This document shows positions 15,526-24,673 of a stretch of DNA of 64,000 bases, piece after piece. Below the pieces are notes generated by a model. It did no database searches, was not told the origin of the DNA, and was given only the letters and a program-made list of their open reading frames with translations. The position numbers and the translations under genes are program-made. How positions within the stretch are numbered: position 1 is the first letter of the stretch; the number at the start of each line of letters is the position of its first letter. Source of the DNA: an uncultured Lachnospiraceae bacterium (lineage in GTDB: Bacteria > Bacillota > Clostridia > Lachnospirales > Lachnospiraceae); contig CAJKGK010000020.1 in NCBI GenBank assembly GCA_905199445.1, positions 1 through 64,000 on the forward strand, given 5' to 3'.

Positions 15526-16995
15526 TTATCCGATCACCGGAAACAGTCCTTTAACTGTAGGATAGATCTGGGCAAATTTTCTGTACTGACGTTCATATTT
15601 TTCAGTCAGTTCCGGATCCGGTTCAATGGTATCAACCACATGGACAATCGCCTGGGCCGCTGCCTCCACTGTCGGATATTCTCCACAGGCAACCGCGGCC
15701 AGCATGGCACCGCCCATGGCCGGTCCTTCCTCGGATTCCAGAAGATCCACCTTAATTCCCAGAACATTGGCCATCATCTTACACCACAGCGGGCTCTTCG
15801 CACCGCCGCCGCAGATTTTTGTACGTTCAATATGAATACCCAGGGATTTTGCCACTTCAAAGGAATCTCTCATGGCAAATGCCACCCCTTCCAGCACGGC
15901 CTGAGTCATATCGGCTCTTGTGTTGTCCATCGTAAGACCAATAAAGGTACCTCTGGCAGCAGGATCATTGTGCGGCGAACGCTCGCCCATCAGATATGGC
16001 AGGAAAAACACATGATTTTCGCCCAGCTTTGTAATCTGAGCCTGTTCCTGTGCATAATCCTTTGTTCCAATAATTTCATCCATCCACCATTTATTGCAGG
16101 AAGCCGCACTGAGCATACAACCCATGAGATGATAATAGCCATCGGCATGGCCAAACGCATGAAGAGCATTGTTTTCATCCACACCAAACTTTTCGCTGGA
16201 AATAAAAATTGTTCCGCTTGTACCAAGAGATATATTACACATCCCATCGCCAACGGTTCCTGTGCCCACCGCAGCTGCCGCATTATCGCCTGCACCTGCA
16301 GCGACAATACAATCTGTTGTCAGACCCAGGGCATTGGCAGCCGCCTCACTCAGATGACCAACCGTTTCATAGCTTTCAAAAATATGTGCCAGCTGCTCTG
16401 GGCGGATATGGCAGATTTCCATCATTTCCTTAGACCAGCAGCGATTTTTTACATCCAGTAAAAGCATTCCTGAAGCATCTGACACATCGGTACAGTGAAC
16501 ACCGGTCATCTTATAGGCAATATAGTCCTTTGGCAGCATAATTTTCTCGATACGGGCAAAATTTTCAGGCTCATTTTCCCGCACCCATAAAAGCTTGGGT
16601 GCCGTAAAGCCGGCAAACGCAATGTTAGCCGTATACTGTGACAGCTTATCCTTGCCAATCACGTTGTTCAGATAATCCACTTCTTTTGTGGTCCGTCCGT
16701 CATTCCACAAAATTGCAGGACGGATCACCTGATCATCCTTATCCAAAATAACCAGGCCATGCATCTGACCGCCAAAGCTGATGCCGCCAATCTGTTTTTT
16801 ATCAAAATCCGCCGTCAGCTCACGAACACCTTCCTGTACAGCCGTCCACCAGTCTTCAGGATTTTGCTCGGACCAGCCAGGATTGGGGAAATACAGCGGA
16901 TATTCCTTTGAAACAATTTTTTTGATTTTACCGGAACCATCCATTAAAAGCAGTTTAACCGCAGATGTTCCCAGATCTACACCAATATATAACAT
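15526..16995 (-). CDS. xylB: Xylulokinase
   Basis: FGGY-family sugar kinase of normal length (489 aa). It phosphorylates D-xylulose to D-xylulose 5-phosphate for the pentose phosphate or phosphoketolase route. N-terminal GVDLGTSAVKLLL, substrate-site GGQMHGLV and ILWNDGRT (xylulokinase type), PKDYIAYKMTG, ADGYYHLMGCMLSAA and the C-terminal ATP-binding GGGAKSPLWCKMMANVL are all intact. AGGAAG precedes the ATG. It lies downstream of the isomerase but behind that operon's terminator, with its own promoter and a 20-bp direct repeat. Together they suggest a pentose isomerase/kinase pathway. Confidence 0.95.
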   Translation of the reverse strand: MLYIGVDLGTSAVKLLLMDGSGKIKKIVSKEYPLYFPNPGWSEQNPEDWWTAVQEGVRELTADFDKKQIGGISFGGQMHGLVILDKDDQVIRPAILWNDGRTTKEVDYLNNVIGKDKLSQYTANIAFAGFTAPKLLWVRENEPENFARIEKIMLPKDYIAYKMTGVHCTDVSDASGMLLLDVKNRCWSKEMMEICHIRPEQLAHIFESYETVGHLSEAAANALGLTTDCIVAAGAGDNAAAAVGTGTVGDGMCNISLGTSGTIFISSEKFGVDENNALHAFGHADGYYHLMGCMLSAASCNKWWMDEIIGTKDYAQEQAQITKLGENHVFFLPYLMGERSPHNDPAARGTFIGLTMDNTRADMTQAVLEGVAFAMRDSFEVAKSLGIHIERTKICGGGAKSPLWCKMMANVLGIKVDLLESEEGPAMGGAMLAAVACGEYPTVEAAAQAIVHVVDTIEPDPELTEKYERQYRKFAQIYPTVKGLFPVIG

Positions 16996-17020
16996 TTTTT
17001 AATCTTCCTTTCCGTTTTTT

Positions 17021-17055
17021 AATGAGACGTACCGGTGACAAATGAAGCGCACCGG
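17021..17055 (-). repeat. 20-bp-period direct repeat in the xylB leader
   Basis: AATGAGACGTACCGG (17021-17035) and AATGAAGCGCACCGG (17041-17055) are direct repeats with a 20-bp period, about two helical turns. CCGGTG/CACCGG also form an inverted repeat. They lie within the predicted start of the transcript (about +13 to +47), where a repressor or RNA-level control would act. Confidence 0.5.
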
Positions 17056-17074
17056 CTTCTAATCCCGCCTGCCT

Positions 17075-17103
17075 GTTTTAATCACACTGCCCCGTTTGGA
17101 CAA
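17075..17103 (-). promoter_or_regulatory. Candidate xylB promoter
   Basis: Minus strand TTGTCC (17103-17098), 17-bp spacer, TAAAAC (17080-17075). Moderate match just downstream of the isomerase terminator, giving xylB its own promoter. Confidence 0.45.
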
Positions 17104-17104
17104 T

Positions 17105-17156
17105 ACTTAAAAAGGCTGGCCGTATAAAGCCCCCGGACCTGATACGCCAGCCTTTT
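17105..17156 (-). terminator. Terminator of the DUF4867-isomerase operon
   Basis: AAAGGCTGGC/GCCAGCCTTT hairpin (arms 17111-17120 and 17145-17154) followed on the minus strand by TTTTTAAGT. A second inner arm CGTAT/ATACG extends it. Confidence 0.85.
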
Positions 17157-17186
17157 ACCCTTTGTATACTGAGGGTATATTTTTAA

Positions 17187-18668
17187 TTATGCAAATGGAT
17201 TTTCAGTTTTGTAAAGCATGCCTTTTGGCTGATTAAATCCGATTTCTTCAACATCTACGCCGATGTATTTAAATACTTCATATAATGTCTTTCCAAAGTG
17301 TCCGAAAGCAACGGCACCGTGATGCGGATAGTTCTTCTCAACCAGAACATGACGGTAAAATCTGCCCATTTCAGGAATAGCGAAAATACCGATACCGCCA
17401 AAGGAACGTGTAGCAACCGGAAGGACTTCACCCTGAGCGATATAAGCGCACAGTTTGGCATCCGATGTGCTCTGTAAACGATAGAATGTAATATCGCCTG
17501 GAACAATATCCCCTTCAAGTGTACCCTGTGTAACCTCCTCAGGCAGTGTTCTGGCCATAATCATCTGATACTTCATTGAGCAGAAGGACAGCTTGCTGGC
17601 TGCAGTGTTTCCGCAGTGGAAGCCCATGAACGTATCTTTCTGTGTATAATTAAATTTGCCTTTAATATCCTCTTCATAAATATCTGCAGGTACTGTATTA
17701 TTAATATCCAGCAAAGTTACTGTATCCTGAGATACAACGGTTCCGATAAATTCGCTGAGCGCACCGTAAATATCCACCTCACAGGAAACCGGAATGCCTC
17801 TGTCTGTCAGACGGCTATTGACATAACATGGAACAAAACCAAACTGTGTCTGGAATGCAGGCCAGCATTTTCCGGCAATAGCCACATATTTTCTGGAGCC
17901 TTTATGGCCTTCAACCCAGTCTAAAAGTGTCAGCTCATACTGTGCAAGTTTTGAAAGAATTTCAGGTTTCTTGTTTCCTTCACCCAGTTCTTTTTCCATA
18001 TCTTTGACAACGGCCGGTATTCTGTCATCGCCTTCATGGTTTTTGAAAGATTCAAATAAATCCAGCTCGGAGTTTTCTTCGATTTCTACACCCAGATTAT
18101 ATAACTGTTTAATCGGCGCATTACATGCAAGGAAATCCTGAGGACGTGGGCCAAAGCTGATAATTTTCAGGTTATGAACAGCAACAACCGCGCGGGCAAT
18201 TGGAATAAATTCGGAGATCATATCCGCAACCTCAGATGCTGTTCCCACCGGATACTCCGGAATATACGCTTTGATATTGCGCAGCTTCAGATTATAGCTG
18301 GCGTTAAGCATACCACAGTAAGCATCTCCGCGTCCGCCAACCAGATTTGTCCCGGTTTCTTCTGCAGCGGCCACAAACATCACTGGGCCATCGAAATATT
18401 TAGCAAGAAGTGTCTCGCTTGTTTCCGGTCCAAAGTTTCCCAGATAGACAACAAGGGCATCACAGCCGGCAGCATTCACATCAGCCAGAGCCTTCTGCAT
18501 ATGCACTTCGCTTTCAACAACAATCGGACATTCATAAATTTCACCGTATTTTTCTTTATAGGAAGCCACAACAGCCTTTCTGCGGCTTTCGGATAAAGTC
18601 ATCGGAAAACAGTCACGGCTTACAGCCACAATACCCATTTTAATTTCAGGCATATTATTTGTATTCAT
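17187..18668 (-). CDS. L-fucose/L-arabinose isomerase family sugar isomerase
   Basis: Cytoplasmic aldose-ketose isomerase-like protein (493 aa) of the FucI/AraA superfamily. Candidate metal ligands of FucI are visible: Glu in SCEVDIYGAL, Asp in LLDINNT and His in PHHGAVAFGHFG. The N-terminal domain has LVVYLGNFGPETSE and FVAAAEETGTNLVGGRGDAYCG, typical of this subgroup. With xylB nearby a pentose or deoxyhexose ketose product is likely, but the exact sugar cannot be read off. AGGAGG lies 9 nt before the ATG. It is second in an operon after the DUF4867 gene; an inverted repeat sits in the 83-bp gap. Confidence 0.88.
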   Translation of the reverse strand: MNTNNMPEIKMGIVAVSRDCFPMTLSESRRKAVVASYKEKYGEIYECPIVVESEVHMQKALADVNAAGCDALVVYLGNFGPETSETLLAKYFDGPVMFVAAAEETGTNLVGGRGDAYCGMLNASYNLKLRNIKAYIPEYPVGTASEVADMISEFIPIARAVVAVHNLKIISFGPRPQDFLACNAPIKQLYNLGVEIEENSELDLFESFKNHEGDDRIPAVVKDMEKELGEGNKKPEILSKLAQYELTLLDWVEGHKGSRKYVAIAGKCWPAFQTQFGFVPCYVNSRLTDRGIPVSCEVDIYGALSEFIGTVVSQDTVTLLDINNTVPADIYEEDIKGKFNYTQKDTFMGFHCGNTAASKLSFCSMKYQMIMARTLPEEVTQGTLEGDIVPGDITFYRLQSTSDAKLCAYIAQGEVLPVATRSFGGIGIFAIPEMGRFYRHVLVEKNYPHHGAVAFGHFGKTLYEVFKYIGVDVEEIGFNQPKGMLYKTENPFA

Positions 18669-18694
18669 TTTAACATTCCTCCTGCAATCAGTGT

Positions 18695-18723
18695 TGATGC
18701 ATCGTTTTATAATGGATGCATCA
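18695..18723 (-). repeat. Intercistronic inverted repeat TGATGCATC-N11-GATGCATCA
   Basis: A perfect 9-bp inverted repeat (18695-18703 and 18715-18723) between the DUF4867 gene and the isomerase gene. Each arm contains the self-palindrome GATGCATC, with centres 19 bp apart. It may act as a paired operator or an mRNA processing/stability hairpin. Lack of a T-run argues against termination. Confidence 0.55.
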
Positions 18724-18751
18724 TTATTTTGTCATTATTTCATCATAAGAT

Positions 18752-19378
18752 CTATACTGTAAGGTTTTCACCTTTAAGTCCCACAAAAGCACCGTCAGCA
18801 TCCAGACCAGATTCCGGGTGCGCAATCAGCCATTTGTTTCTGGCAAACAGCAGACGATCTTCAGCAGTCACAGCCTCTGTTTTTTCCAGGTCTGTATTTG
18901 TCCCTCTGGGCAGTACAACAATGACCTTAAATCCGTCATCTTTACCGTCACATGGGGCATAGTGGAGTGTTGTCCCGTAAAATTCCAGCACAGTGCCGGC
19001 CTGGGCATAAAAAGCCTCCATCTTTGATGTATCATAGGAAAAATCATCCTCAATATCCTGCTGACTTCCCAAAATAAATACAGCATCCGTCACCGGAATA
19101 TTAATCTCGGAATTTCTGTGATATTCCACGGCATTTAAAGTATGATTATGGCCGTTGCAATATCCAATCTGTACAGGCATTCCCCCAAATACAGATGTTT
19201 CTAAGGCTTTTGCCTCCTCCAAATGCTCCAGACCCTCATCCGATGCCACATAAATTGTGCCTTCCGGCAATGGCGTGTCCTTCATTTTTTCAAGCAGTCC
19301 ATCCACCTTTACGCCGGCGATCACCCTGCCATATTTCTTAAATGCCTCGTCAGTCACCGGTTTAACCTGCATACCCAT
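18752..19378 (-). CDS. DUF4867-family protein, cupin-like, linked to sugar isomerase
   Basis: Uncharacterised 208-aa protein of the DUF4867 type. It has two cupin-like signatures: YCNGHNHTLNAVEYHRNSE (about residues 100-118), with several His and Glu in the order of a metal-binding cupin motif 1, and GTVLEFYGTTLHYAPC as a motif 2 candidate. A D-lyxose-isomerase-like or mutarotase-like role is conceivable given the co-transcribed isomerase; this is inference. Start: AGAGGAAG sits 7 nt before this ATG, while longer in-frame readings would run through the promoter at 19460-19488. First gene of the operon, divergent from module B's kinase. Confidence 0.82.
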   Translation of the reverse strand: MGMQVKPVTDEAFKKYGRVIAGVKVDGLLEKMKDTPLPEGTIYVASDEGLEHLEEAKALETSVFGGMPVQIGYCNGHNHTLNAVEYHRNSEINIPVTDAVFILGSQQDIEDDFSYDTSKMEAFYAQAGTVLEFYGTTLHYAPCDGKDDGFKVIVVLPRGTNTDLEKTEAVTAEDRLLFARNKWLIAHPESGLDADGAFVGLKGENLTV

Positions 19379-19459
19379 AAAAGCACTTCCTCTCATCCAA
19401 AATCCCCGCTGCATCCAGCGGAAAATCTTTAGTTTATTCATTAAACTAATTATACTCAT

Positions 19460-19488
19460 ATAATAAAACATTACAGGAAAAACGTCAA
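19460..19488 (-). promoter_or_regulatory. Promoter of the DUF4867-isomerase operon
   Basis: Minus strand TTGACG (19488-19483), 17-bp spacer, TATTAT (19465-19460). The roughly 75-nt leader contains a short CCGCTG/CAGCGG hairpin (19406-19421) upstream of the SD. Confidence 0.75.
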
Positions 19489-19586
19489 GAAATTTTAGCA
19501 AAATATATTTTTTATACAAATTATATGATAAGATATATAAATATTGTAATATTTTTTAATGTCCATTAAAAAAAGGAGGTCTACCA

Positions 19587-21314
19587 ATGCTCAAATCCCA
19601 GCATGCTGTATCAAAAAGAAAGAATTCTCTGGCTCAGAAAATCATAGTTCTGCTTATTATTCTTGTAGTGGCAGGCCTTCTGGAAATCGGTTTTGGGTTT
19701 ATTTTGCTTAACCGTTACCGTACAGAGATCAGGGATATGGAAAATACGGTTCTCAATACCTATATTACCAGAACCAACCAGACCTTTAATATGATAAACG
19801 CCAATGTCCGCAGCCTTCTTTTTGAGAGCAGCGAAATCGAAAATATCACAGATACCTATATTGGCGACCAAACCGCACAGGTTGCTTCCTTTGATGCCAT
19901 CCTTTTACAGAACGACGCCATCATGACATTGAAAAATACGTTTTTGACTTTGGTTAAAAATTATGGAAATAAATTTAATTTCTTTTTCTACGACACTCAA
20001 AATCATAATCTGACCGAATATGGGGGCAGGGAATATTATGAGAGAAAACCTTTTATAAACCTGCTTTTATCACAGATTGAAGATCATTCCATCCAGTACA
20101 CCAAAGAAGGCAAATGGTTTTTAAACGATCAGTTTATATGTACCATCTACAGCGGACCAAAGGGAATTGCCGGCGCCTGGATCCAGGCCTCCGATTTTGC
20201 CGCAAATATCCTAGCCCTGTCTCCCACTCACTGCTCCAGCCTGAGTATCTATAATCCGGATACAGGGACAAATCTTACGTTTCATCGAAACGAAAACGGG
20301 ACATTATCCCAGGACACATCCGAAAGCACAGGGAATCTGAATAACTTTTTCAATCCGACCAATGCCCGGTTTTCACTGTTATTTAAAATAGATGCCCAGG
20401 AATATGAAAGCACTTTGCTTTATCCCATACTGTTTCTGATCACCATTATTATTTACCTGTTTTTCGTCATCCTGGCTGTCATTTATGTAAGAAAAAATAT
20501 TCTTCATCAGGTTAATTTCTTCTATGACAGTCTGATGGAATTTAAAAATACTGCGGCCTTCAATGAAAAAAGCGGTCTTGTTGAATTTGCAGAAACCGGA
20601 AAGGTTCTTAATAAGCTGGCCGAAGAAATTCAGAAGCTGAAAATCGATATTTACGAAAAACAGCTGGAAAAGCAAAAAATAGAATTAGACTATGCCCAGC
20701 TGCAGATCCGTCCTCATTTTTATATTAATTGTCTCAATGTCATCCACAGTATGGCTCAGGTCAATCTCACCGAACAAATTCAGGAAATCACATTTCAGGT
20801 ATCTGGTTATCTGCGCTACATTTTTCAAAAAAGCATGGAACCGGTCACGGTTGAAAAAGAAATTAATTTTACAAAAAATTATCTTAAAGTTCTGGAATGC
20901 ATGAACGACAGTATGTATCCATGTCAGATCAGTGTTTTACCGTCGTTAAACAGTTTTGAAATCCCACCGCTTCTGATTCAGACATTTGTGGAAAACGCTT
21001 TGAAACATAATATGGTCACCGACAGTTTCTGTTCCATAGAAATCTCAGTCGCCACCCAAACCATCTCCCAGTGTGATTATCTTGAGATTACAATTAAAGA
21101 CAATGGCCGGGGTTTTGACACTGAAACATTAGAACAGCTGAATGCCGGACAGTTGGAAAATGATCCGTCCGGCCATCACATTGGCATCCAAAATGCCATT
21201 GCCCGGTTAAAAATGCTTTATGACGAAAGGGCCCGAGCCGTCTTTTCCAACAATCCCGCAGGCGGAGCCTGTGTCCAAATTCTTATTCCATTTAAACAGG
21301 AGGAACTGCAATGA
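19587..21314 (+). CDS. Sensor histidine kinase, YesM type (module B)
   Basis: Membrane sensor kinase of 575 aa. TM1 (about 16-36), an extracellular sensor to about 265, TM2 about 271-293, a coiled linker, His box LQIRPHFYINCLN, N-box FVENALKHN and G-box DNGRGFD with HHIGIQNAIARLKMLY. Its stop overlaps the response regulator start by 4 bp, the sign of translational coupling. AAGGAGG precedes the ATG. Promoter region 19489-19586 is extremely AT-rich; I could not single out hexamers, and no 21-bp GTCAT repeat is present there. Confidence 0.92.
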   Translation: MLKSQHAVSKRKNSLAQKIIVLLIILVVAGLLEIGFGFILLNRYRTEIRDMENTVLNTYITRTNQTFNMINANVRSLLFESSEIENITDTYIGDQTAQVASFDAILLQNDAIMTLKNTFLTLVKNYGNKFNFFFYDTQNHNLTEYGGREYYERKPFINLLLSQIEDHSIQYTKEGKWFLNDQFICTIYSGPKGIAGAWIQASDFAANILALSPTHCSSLSIYNPDTGTNLTFHRNENGTLSQDTSESTGNLNNFFNPTNARFSLLFKIDAQEYESTLLYPILFLITIIIYLFFVILAVIYVRKNILHQVNFFYDSLMEFKNTAAFNEKSGLVEFAETGKVLNKLAEEIQKLKIDIYEKQLEKQKIELDYAQLQIRPHFYINCLNVIHSMAQVNLTEQIQEITFQVSGYLRYIFQKSMEPVTVEKEINFTKNYLKVLECMNDSMYPCQISVLPSLNSFEIPPLLIQTFVENALKHNMVTDSFCSIEISVATQTISQCDYLEITIKDNGRGFDTETLEQLNAGQLENDPSGHHIGIQNAIARLKMLYDERARAVFSNNPAGGACVQILIPFKQEELQ

Positions 21315-22918
21315 ATATTTTATTAGTGGACGACAATACCTATATTTTACAGGGACTGCAGGCCGGCATTGATTATACCGGTCTGGGGATCACCTCGGTT
21401 TTCACAGCCAGAAATATTGATGGCGCCAAAGCCCTGATGAAAACAGAAAATATCCCCCTTGTACTGACCGATATTGAAATGCCCGGAGGTACCGGCCTTA
21501 CCCTTTTAGAGTGGATTAATGAAAATTATCCGGATACGGTTACGATTTTTTGTACCAGCTTTGCAGACTTTGATTATGCCCAAAAAGCGGTTTCCCTCCA
21601 CAGCTTTGGCTATTATCTGAAGCCAGTACGTTACACTGAGCTTCAGGAACTGCTCCTCAAAGCCACAGATGAAGTAAAAAAACGCCAGGCTGCCAAAGAG
21701 CAAAAACAGTACAGCGCCTACTGGCTGGATAACCTTTCTGTTCAAAAAATCCATTTCTGGGAGGATGCGCTGCTGCATGTGGACAGTTATGATGAAGACG
21801 AACTGGAAATATTGGCGCAAAGCCGTCACCTGTCCTACACCAGCGATCAGAAATTCACACTCAGCCTTTTAAAATTTGAAAAAGAACAATCCAGAATGGA
21901 GGGCTTTTCAGGGAAACTGGAACGATTTATTATGCATAACGTCATGGATGAACTTTTGTATGATACGGGTATTCAGATTGAAACAATGATGAAATGTGGA
22001 AAAGACCGATGGCTTCTCATTCTTTCCCACGCCCCGGAACTTACCGACAACGGCATCCATGATTTTTTTGTACAGATTATTAACAAAATTGACCAGGTGC
22101 TTCGATGCCCGGTGAATATTTATTATGCCTATATGATCGAGTTTTCCAGTATCAGAAGCCGATATCTGGATATTGAAAAAGTTTATCAGGATGCGGTTTA
22201 CGACCGCAGTGAAGTGATTAATATCGATTCCTGGCAAAGTTCTCTTGACCCATCATCTCTGACCCAGCTTCCTTACTGGGAGGCCCTGTTTCGTCAGAAA
22301 GAAATCCGGCGTCTTCTTGAAGAAATCAAAAAATATCTGGAAAATCAGGCGGACAAACACCCGCTGAGCCGACATAAACTTCGTGAAATCCGTATCACTA
22401 CCATGCAAATGATCTATACCGTTTTATGGGAACGCCAGGTCGATGCGGGACGGCTTTTCCAGGAACCGGAATATGATCGGCTTCTGGAAAATTCTCAGTT
22501 TTCCATTGACCACATGATCAGTTATATGGACTATGTATTTTCCAGAGCGGCCGAACATGTGGAGGATACAAATAAAACAGAAACTGCCGTAAAAATCGTA
22601 AAAAATTATATTGATGAACATTTTCAGGAACCTATTACACTGGAAGACCTGGGAAAACTTGTATACCTAAGCTCAGGCTATCTTGCCAAATCCTTTAAAA
22701 AAGCCACTGGTACCTCTCTTGGAAATTATATGATTGACTGTCGGATAAATTATGCCAAAACACTGCTCATGTCCGGAGACTATTCAGTATCTCAGGCTGC
22801 AAGCATGGTCGGTTACGATAACTTCACCTATTTTTCCAGAATATTTAAATCCAAAACAGGAATGTCTCCAAAAGACTATAAAAACTCTTTTTCCTCACAG
22901 TGTACAAAAGAGCCATGA
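21311..22918 (+). CDS. Response regulator, REC plus AraC DNA-binding domain (YesN-like, module B)
   Basis: Long-form YesN regulator (535 aa). REC domain with LLVDDNTY, phospho-acceptor LTDIEMPGGTGL and switch Lys in YLKPVRY; a middle region of about 270 residues of unknown fold; and a C-terminal AraC HTH pair (LEDLGKLVYLSSGYLAKSFK, AASMVGYDNFTYFSRIFK). It presumably activates the binding-protein operon 165 bp downstream. The recognition helix differs from the module A and D regulators, consistent with absence of GTCAT repeats near this module. Confidence 0.92.
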   Translation: MNILLVDDNTYILQGLQAGIDYTGLGITSVFTARNIDGAKALMKTENIPLVLTDIEMPGGTGLTLLEWINENYPDTVTIFCTSFADFDYAQKAVSLHSFGYYLKPVRYTELQELLLKATDEVKKRQAAKEQKQYSAYWLDNLSVQKIHFWEDALLHVDSYDEDELEILAQSRHLSYTSDQKFTLSLLKFEKEQSRMEGFSGKLERFIMHNVMDELLYDTGIQIETMMKCGKDRWLLILSHAPELTDNGIHDFFVQIINKIDQVLRCPVNIYYAYMIEFSSIRSRYLDIEKVYQDAVYDRSEVINIDSWQSSLDPSSLTQLPYWEALFRQKEIRRLLEEIKKYLENQADKHPLSRHKLREIRITTMQMIYTVLWERQVDAGRLFQEPEYDRLLENSQFSIDHMISYMDYVFSRAAEHVEDTNKTETAVKIVKNYIDEHFQEPITLEDLGKLVYLSSGYLAKSFKKATGTSLGNYMIDCRINYAKTLLMSGDYSVSQAASMVGYDNFTYFSRIFKSKTGMSPKDYKNSFSSQCTKEP

Positions 22919-23083
22919 TTCAAAGCAGGAATTATTCATTTTGTGCAATTCTACATCCGGAAAGTGAAAGAAAAAAGAAGGTAAATTGTCTAAAATAAAT
23001 CCATCAACATACAAATCCGTTCTGATGATTCCATGGATAAGATCAGCAATGAAAAAGGGTTTTTAAAAAAAGGAGACTATGGT

Positions 23084-24652
23084 ATGAATAAAAAATGGTT
23101 ATCGATTTTATTAGGAACTTTAATGGTTGGAACTTCTTTAGCCGGCTGCAGCCAGGGCGGCAGCGATTCTGCAGAACCACCGGCCTCCGGTGATGATGGC
23201 ACGGCCGGTACTCAGGCTGCGGTTAATTTTGATGAGGAACCTTACGAAGCCACCTTTATGTACTGGGCCGCCAATGACGCCAGAGATCTGGCGTCGGTAC
23301 AGGAAGCATTCAACGAACTGACCATGGAACAGCTGAATATGAAAGTTAATCTGATGCCTATAACCTTTGGTACTTATACACAGCAGATTCAGATGGTCCT
23401 TTCCTCTGATGACAAACTTGATATTTTCCCATTCTGGGCTTCCAATATGGGCAGTTATATCGATTCAGACTATATCATTGATCTGGGTGAATATATGGAT
23501 ACTTATGGTCAGGATATGGTGGATATCATCGGTATGGATGATATTATGTGCTGCAGTATTGACGGATTTATCGGCGGTGTGCCTACAATGCATGAACGAA
23601 CAAATCCTGTAACCATTGTCCTTCGGACAGATCTCCTGGAAGAAGCCGGATTTACGGCCGACGACATTAAAACAGTGGATGATTTGACCGCGGTTTATGA
23701 AAAGGTTTCTCAGCTGCACCCGGATATGCTTATGTTCGGCGGCGCCAATACGCTGACCTGGCCCATGATTGTCAGCAATGCCATTCTGGACCCTTTAGGC
23801 GGCGGATTGTTTGGTGTCCTTATGGACTACGGACAGACAACGGAAATTGTCAACTGGTATGAAACAGAAGAATACATGGATGCATGTCAACTGATGCATG
23901 ACTGGTACGAAAAAGGCTATGTCTCTGCAGATCAGGCAACCTGCACCGATGCGGGTGAAGCACTGATGCGGGCAGGAAATCTCTTCTCTTTCCTTACCTC
24001 CGGAAAACCAAATACCAAGGCCGAAAAAGACTCTATGACCGGTTATGACACAACCTGTATCAATCTTACACCGGATGCCTGCTATACAACCGTTACCAAC
24101 GCCGTATTGTACGGTATTTCCACCAACTCTGAAGATCCCGAAAAAGCGATGATGCTTCTCAACTGGATTTATAAAACAAAAGAAGCCAATGACCTGATTA
24201 ACTGGGGTATTCAGGATAAAGACTATGTTGTCCTGGAAGACGGCACCATCGATTATCCGGAAGGTATTACAGCCGAAAATGTAGGCTATCACCAGGACTA
24301 TGGCTGGGCACTGCCAAATCAGTACAACAGTTATGTATGGACAGGCAATGATGCCAATGTATGGGATCAGTATCAGGATGTCCGGGATAATGCCATTAAG
24401 TCCAGCGCCTATGGCTTGTTTTTTGATACAACACCCGTACTCAATGAAATATCCGCACTGACAGCTGTTTCTGACCAGTATGCCACAACCATTGCCTCCG
24501 GTTCCGTGGATCCCGAAACCGCCATTGCCGAATTTAACGAAAAATTATATGACGCAGGCCTTCAGGATGTCATAGATGCCAAACAGGAACAGTTAGATGC
24601 ATGGCTGGCCGAACATCCCGCCGATGGTGCCCAGTCTGAAACCGCCCAATAA
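23084..24652 (+). CDS. Lipoprotein sugar-binding protein of ABC importer (module B)
   Basis: Solute-binding lipoprotein (522 aa). Signal peptide with lipobox SLAGC (Cys about 22 from this start), Gly/Ser/Ala linker, family-1 binding domain, and a DUF3502-like C-terminus (PVLNEISALTAV through KQEQLDAWLAEH). Start: AAAGGAG lies 8 nt before this ATG; an ATG 17 codons upstream lacks a signal-like context. The 165-bp upstream region (22919-23083) presumably has the regulated promoter, but I see no convincing hexamers or tandem repeats in it. Confidence 0.9.
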   Translation: MNKKWLSILLGTLMVGTSLAGCSQGGSDSAEPPASGDDGTAGTQAAVNFDEEPYEATFMYWAANDARDLASVQEAFNELTMEQLNMKVNLMPITFGTYTQQIQMVLSSDDKLDIFPFWASNMGSYIDSDYIIDLGEYMDTYGQDMVDIIGMDDIMCCSIDGFIGGVPTMHERTNPVTIVLRTDLLEEAGFTADDIKTVDDLTAVYEKVSQLHPDMLMFGGANTLTWPMIVSNAILDPLGGGLFGVLMDYGQTTEIVNWYETEEYMDACQLMHDWYEKGYVSADQATCTDAGEALMRAGNLFSFLTSGKPNTKAEKDSMTGYDTTCINLTPDACYTTVTNAVLYGISTNSEDPEKAMMLLNWIYKTKEANDLINWGIQDKDYVVLEDGTIDYPEGITAENVGYHQDYGWALPNQYNSYVWTGNDANVWDQYQDVRDNAIKSSAYGLFFDTTPVLNEISALTAVSDQYATTIASGSVDPETAIAEFNEKLYDAGLQDVIDAKQEQLDAWLAEHPADGAQSETAQ

Positions 24653-24673
24653 TAAAGTAACGGAGCTGTTATT

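Noticed and set aside
15496..16461. 321-codon plus-strand open frame
   Set aside because: It lies antisense inside xylB, has no SD, and its translation is rich in His/Cys/Arg runs typical of shadow frames.
19379..19519. 47-codon N-terminal extension of the DUF4867 gene
   Set aside because: It spans a near-consensus promoter and lacks an SD; the ATG at 19378 has one.
22919..23083. Possible 21-bp operator in module B
   Set aside because: Only one GTC core is present and AAATCC repeats have a 16-bp period; no GTCAT pair.
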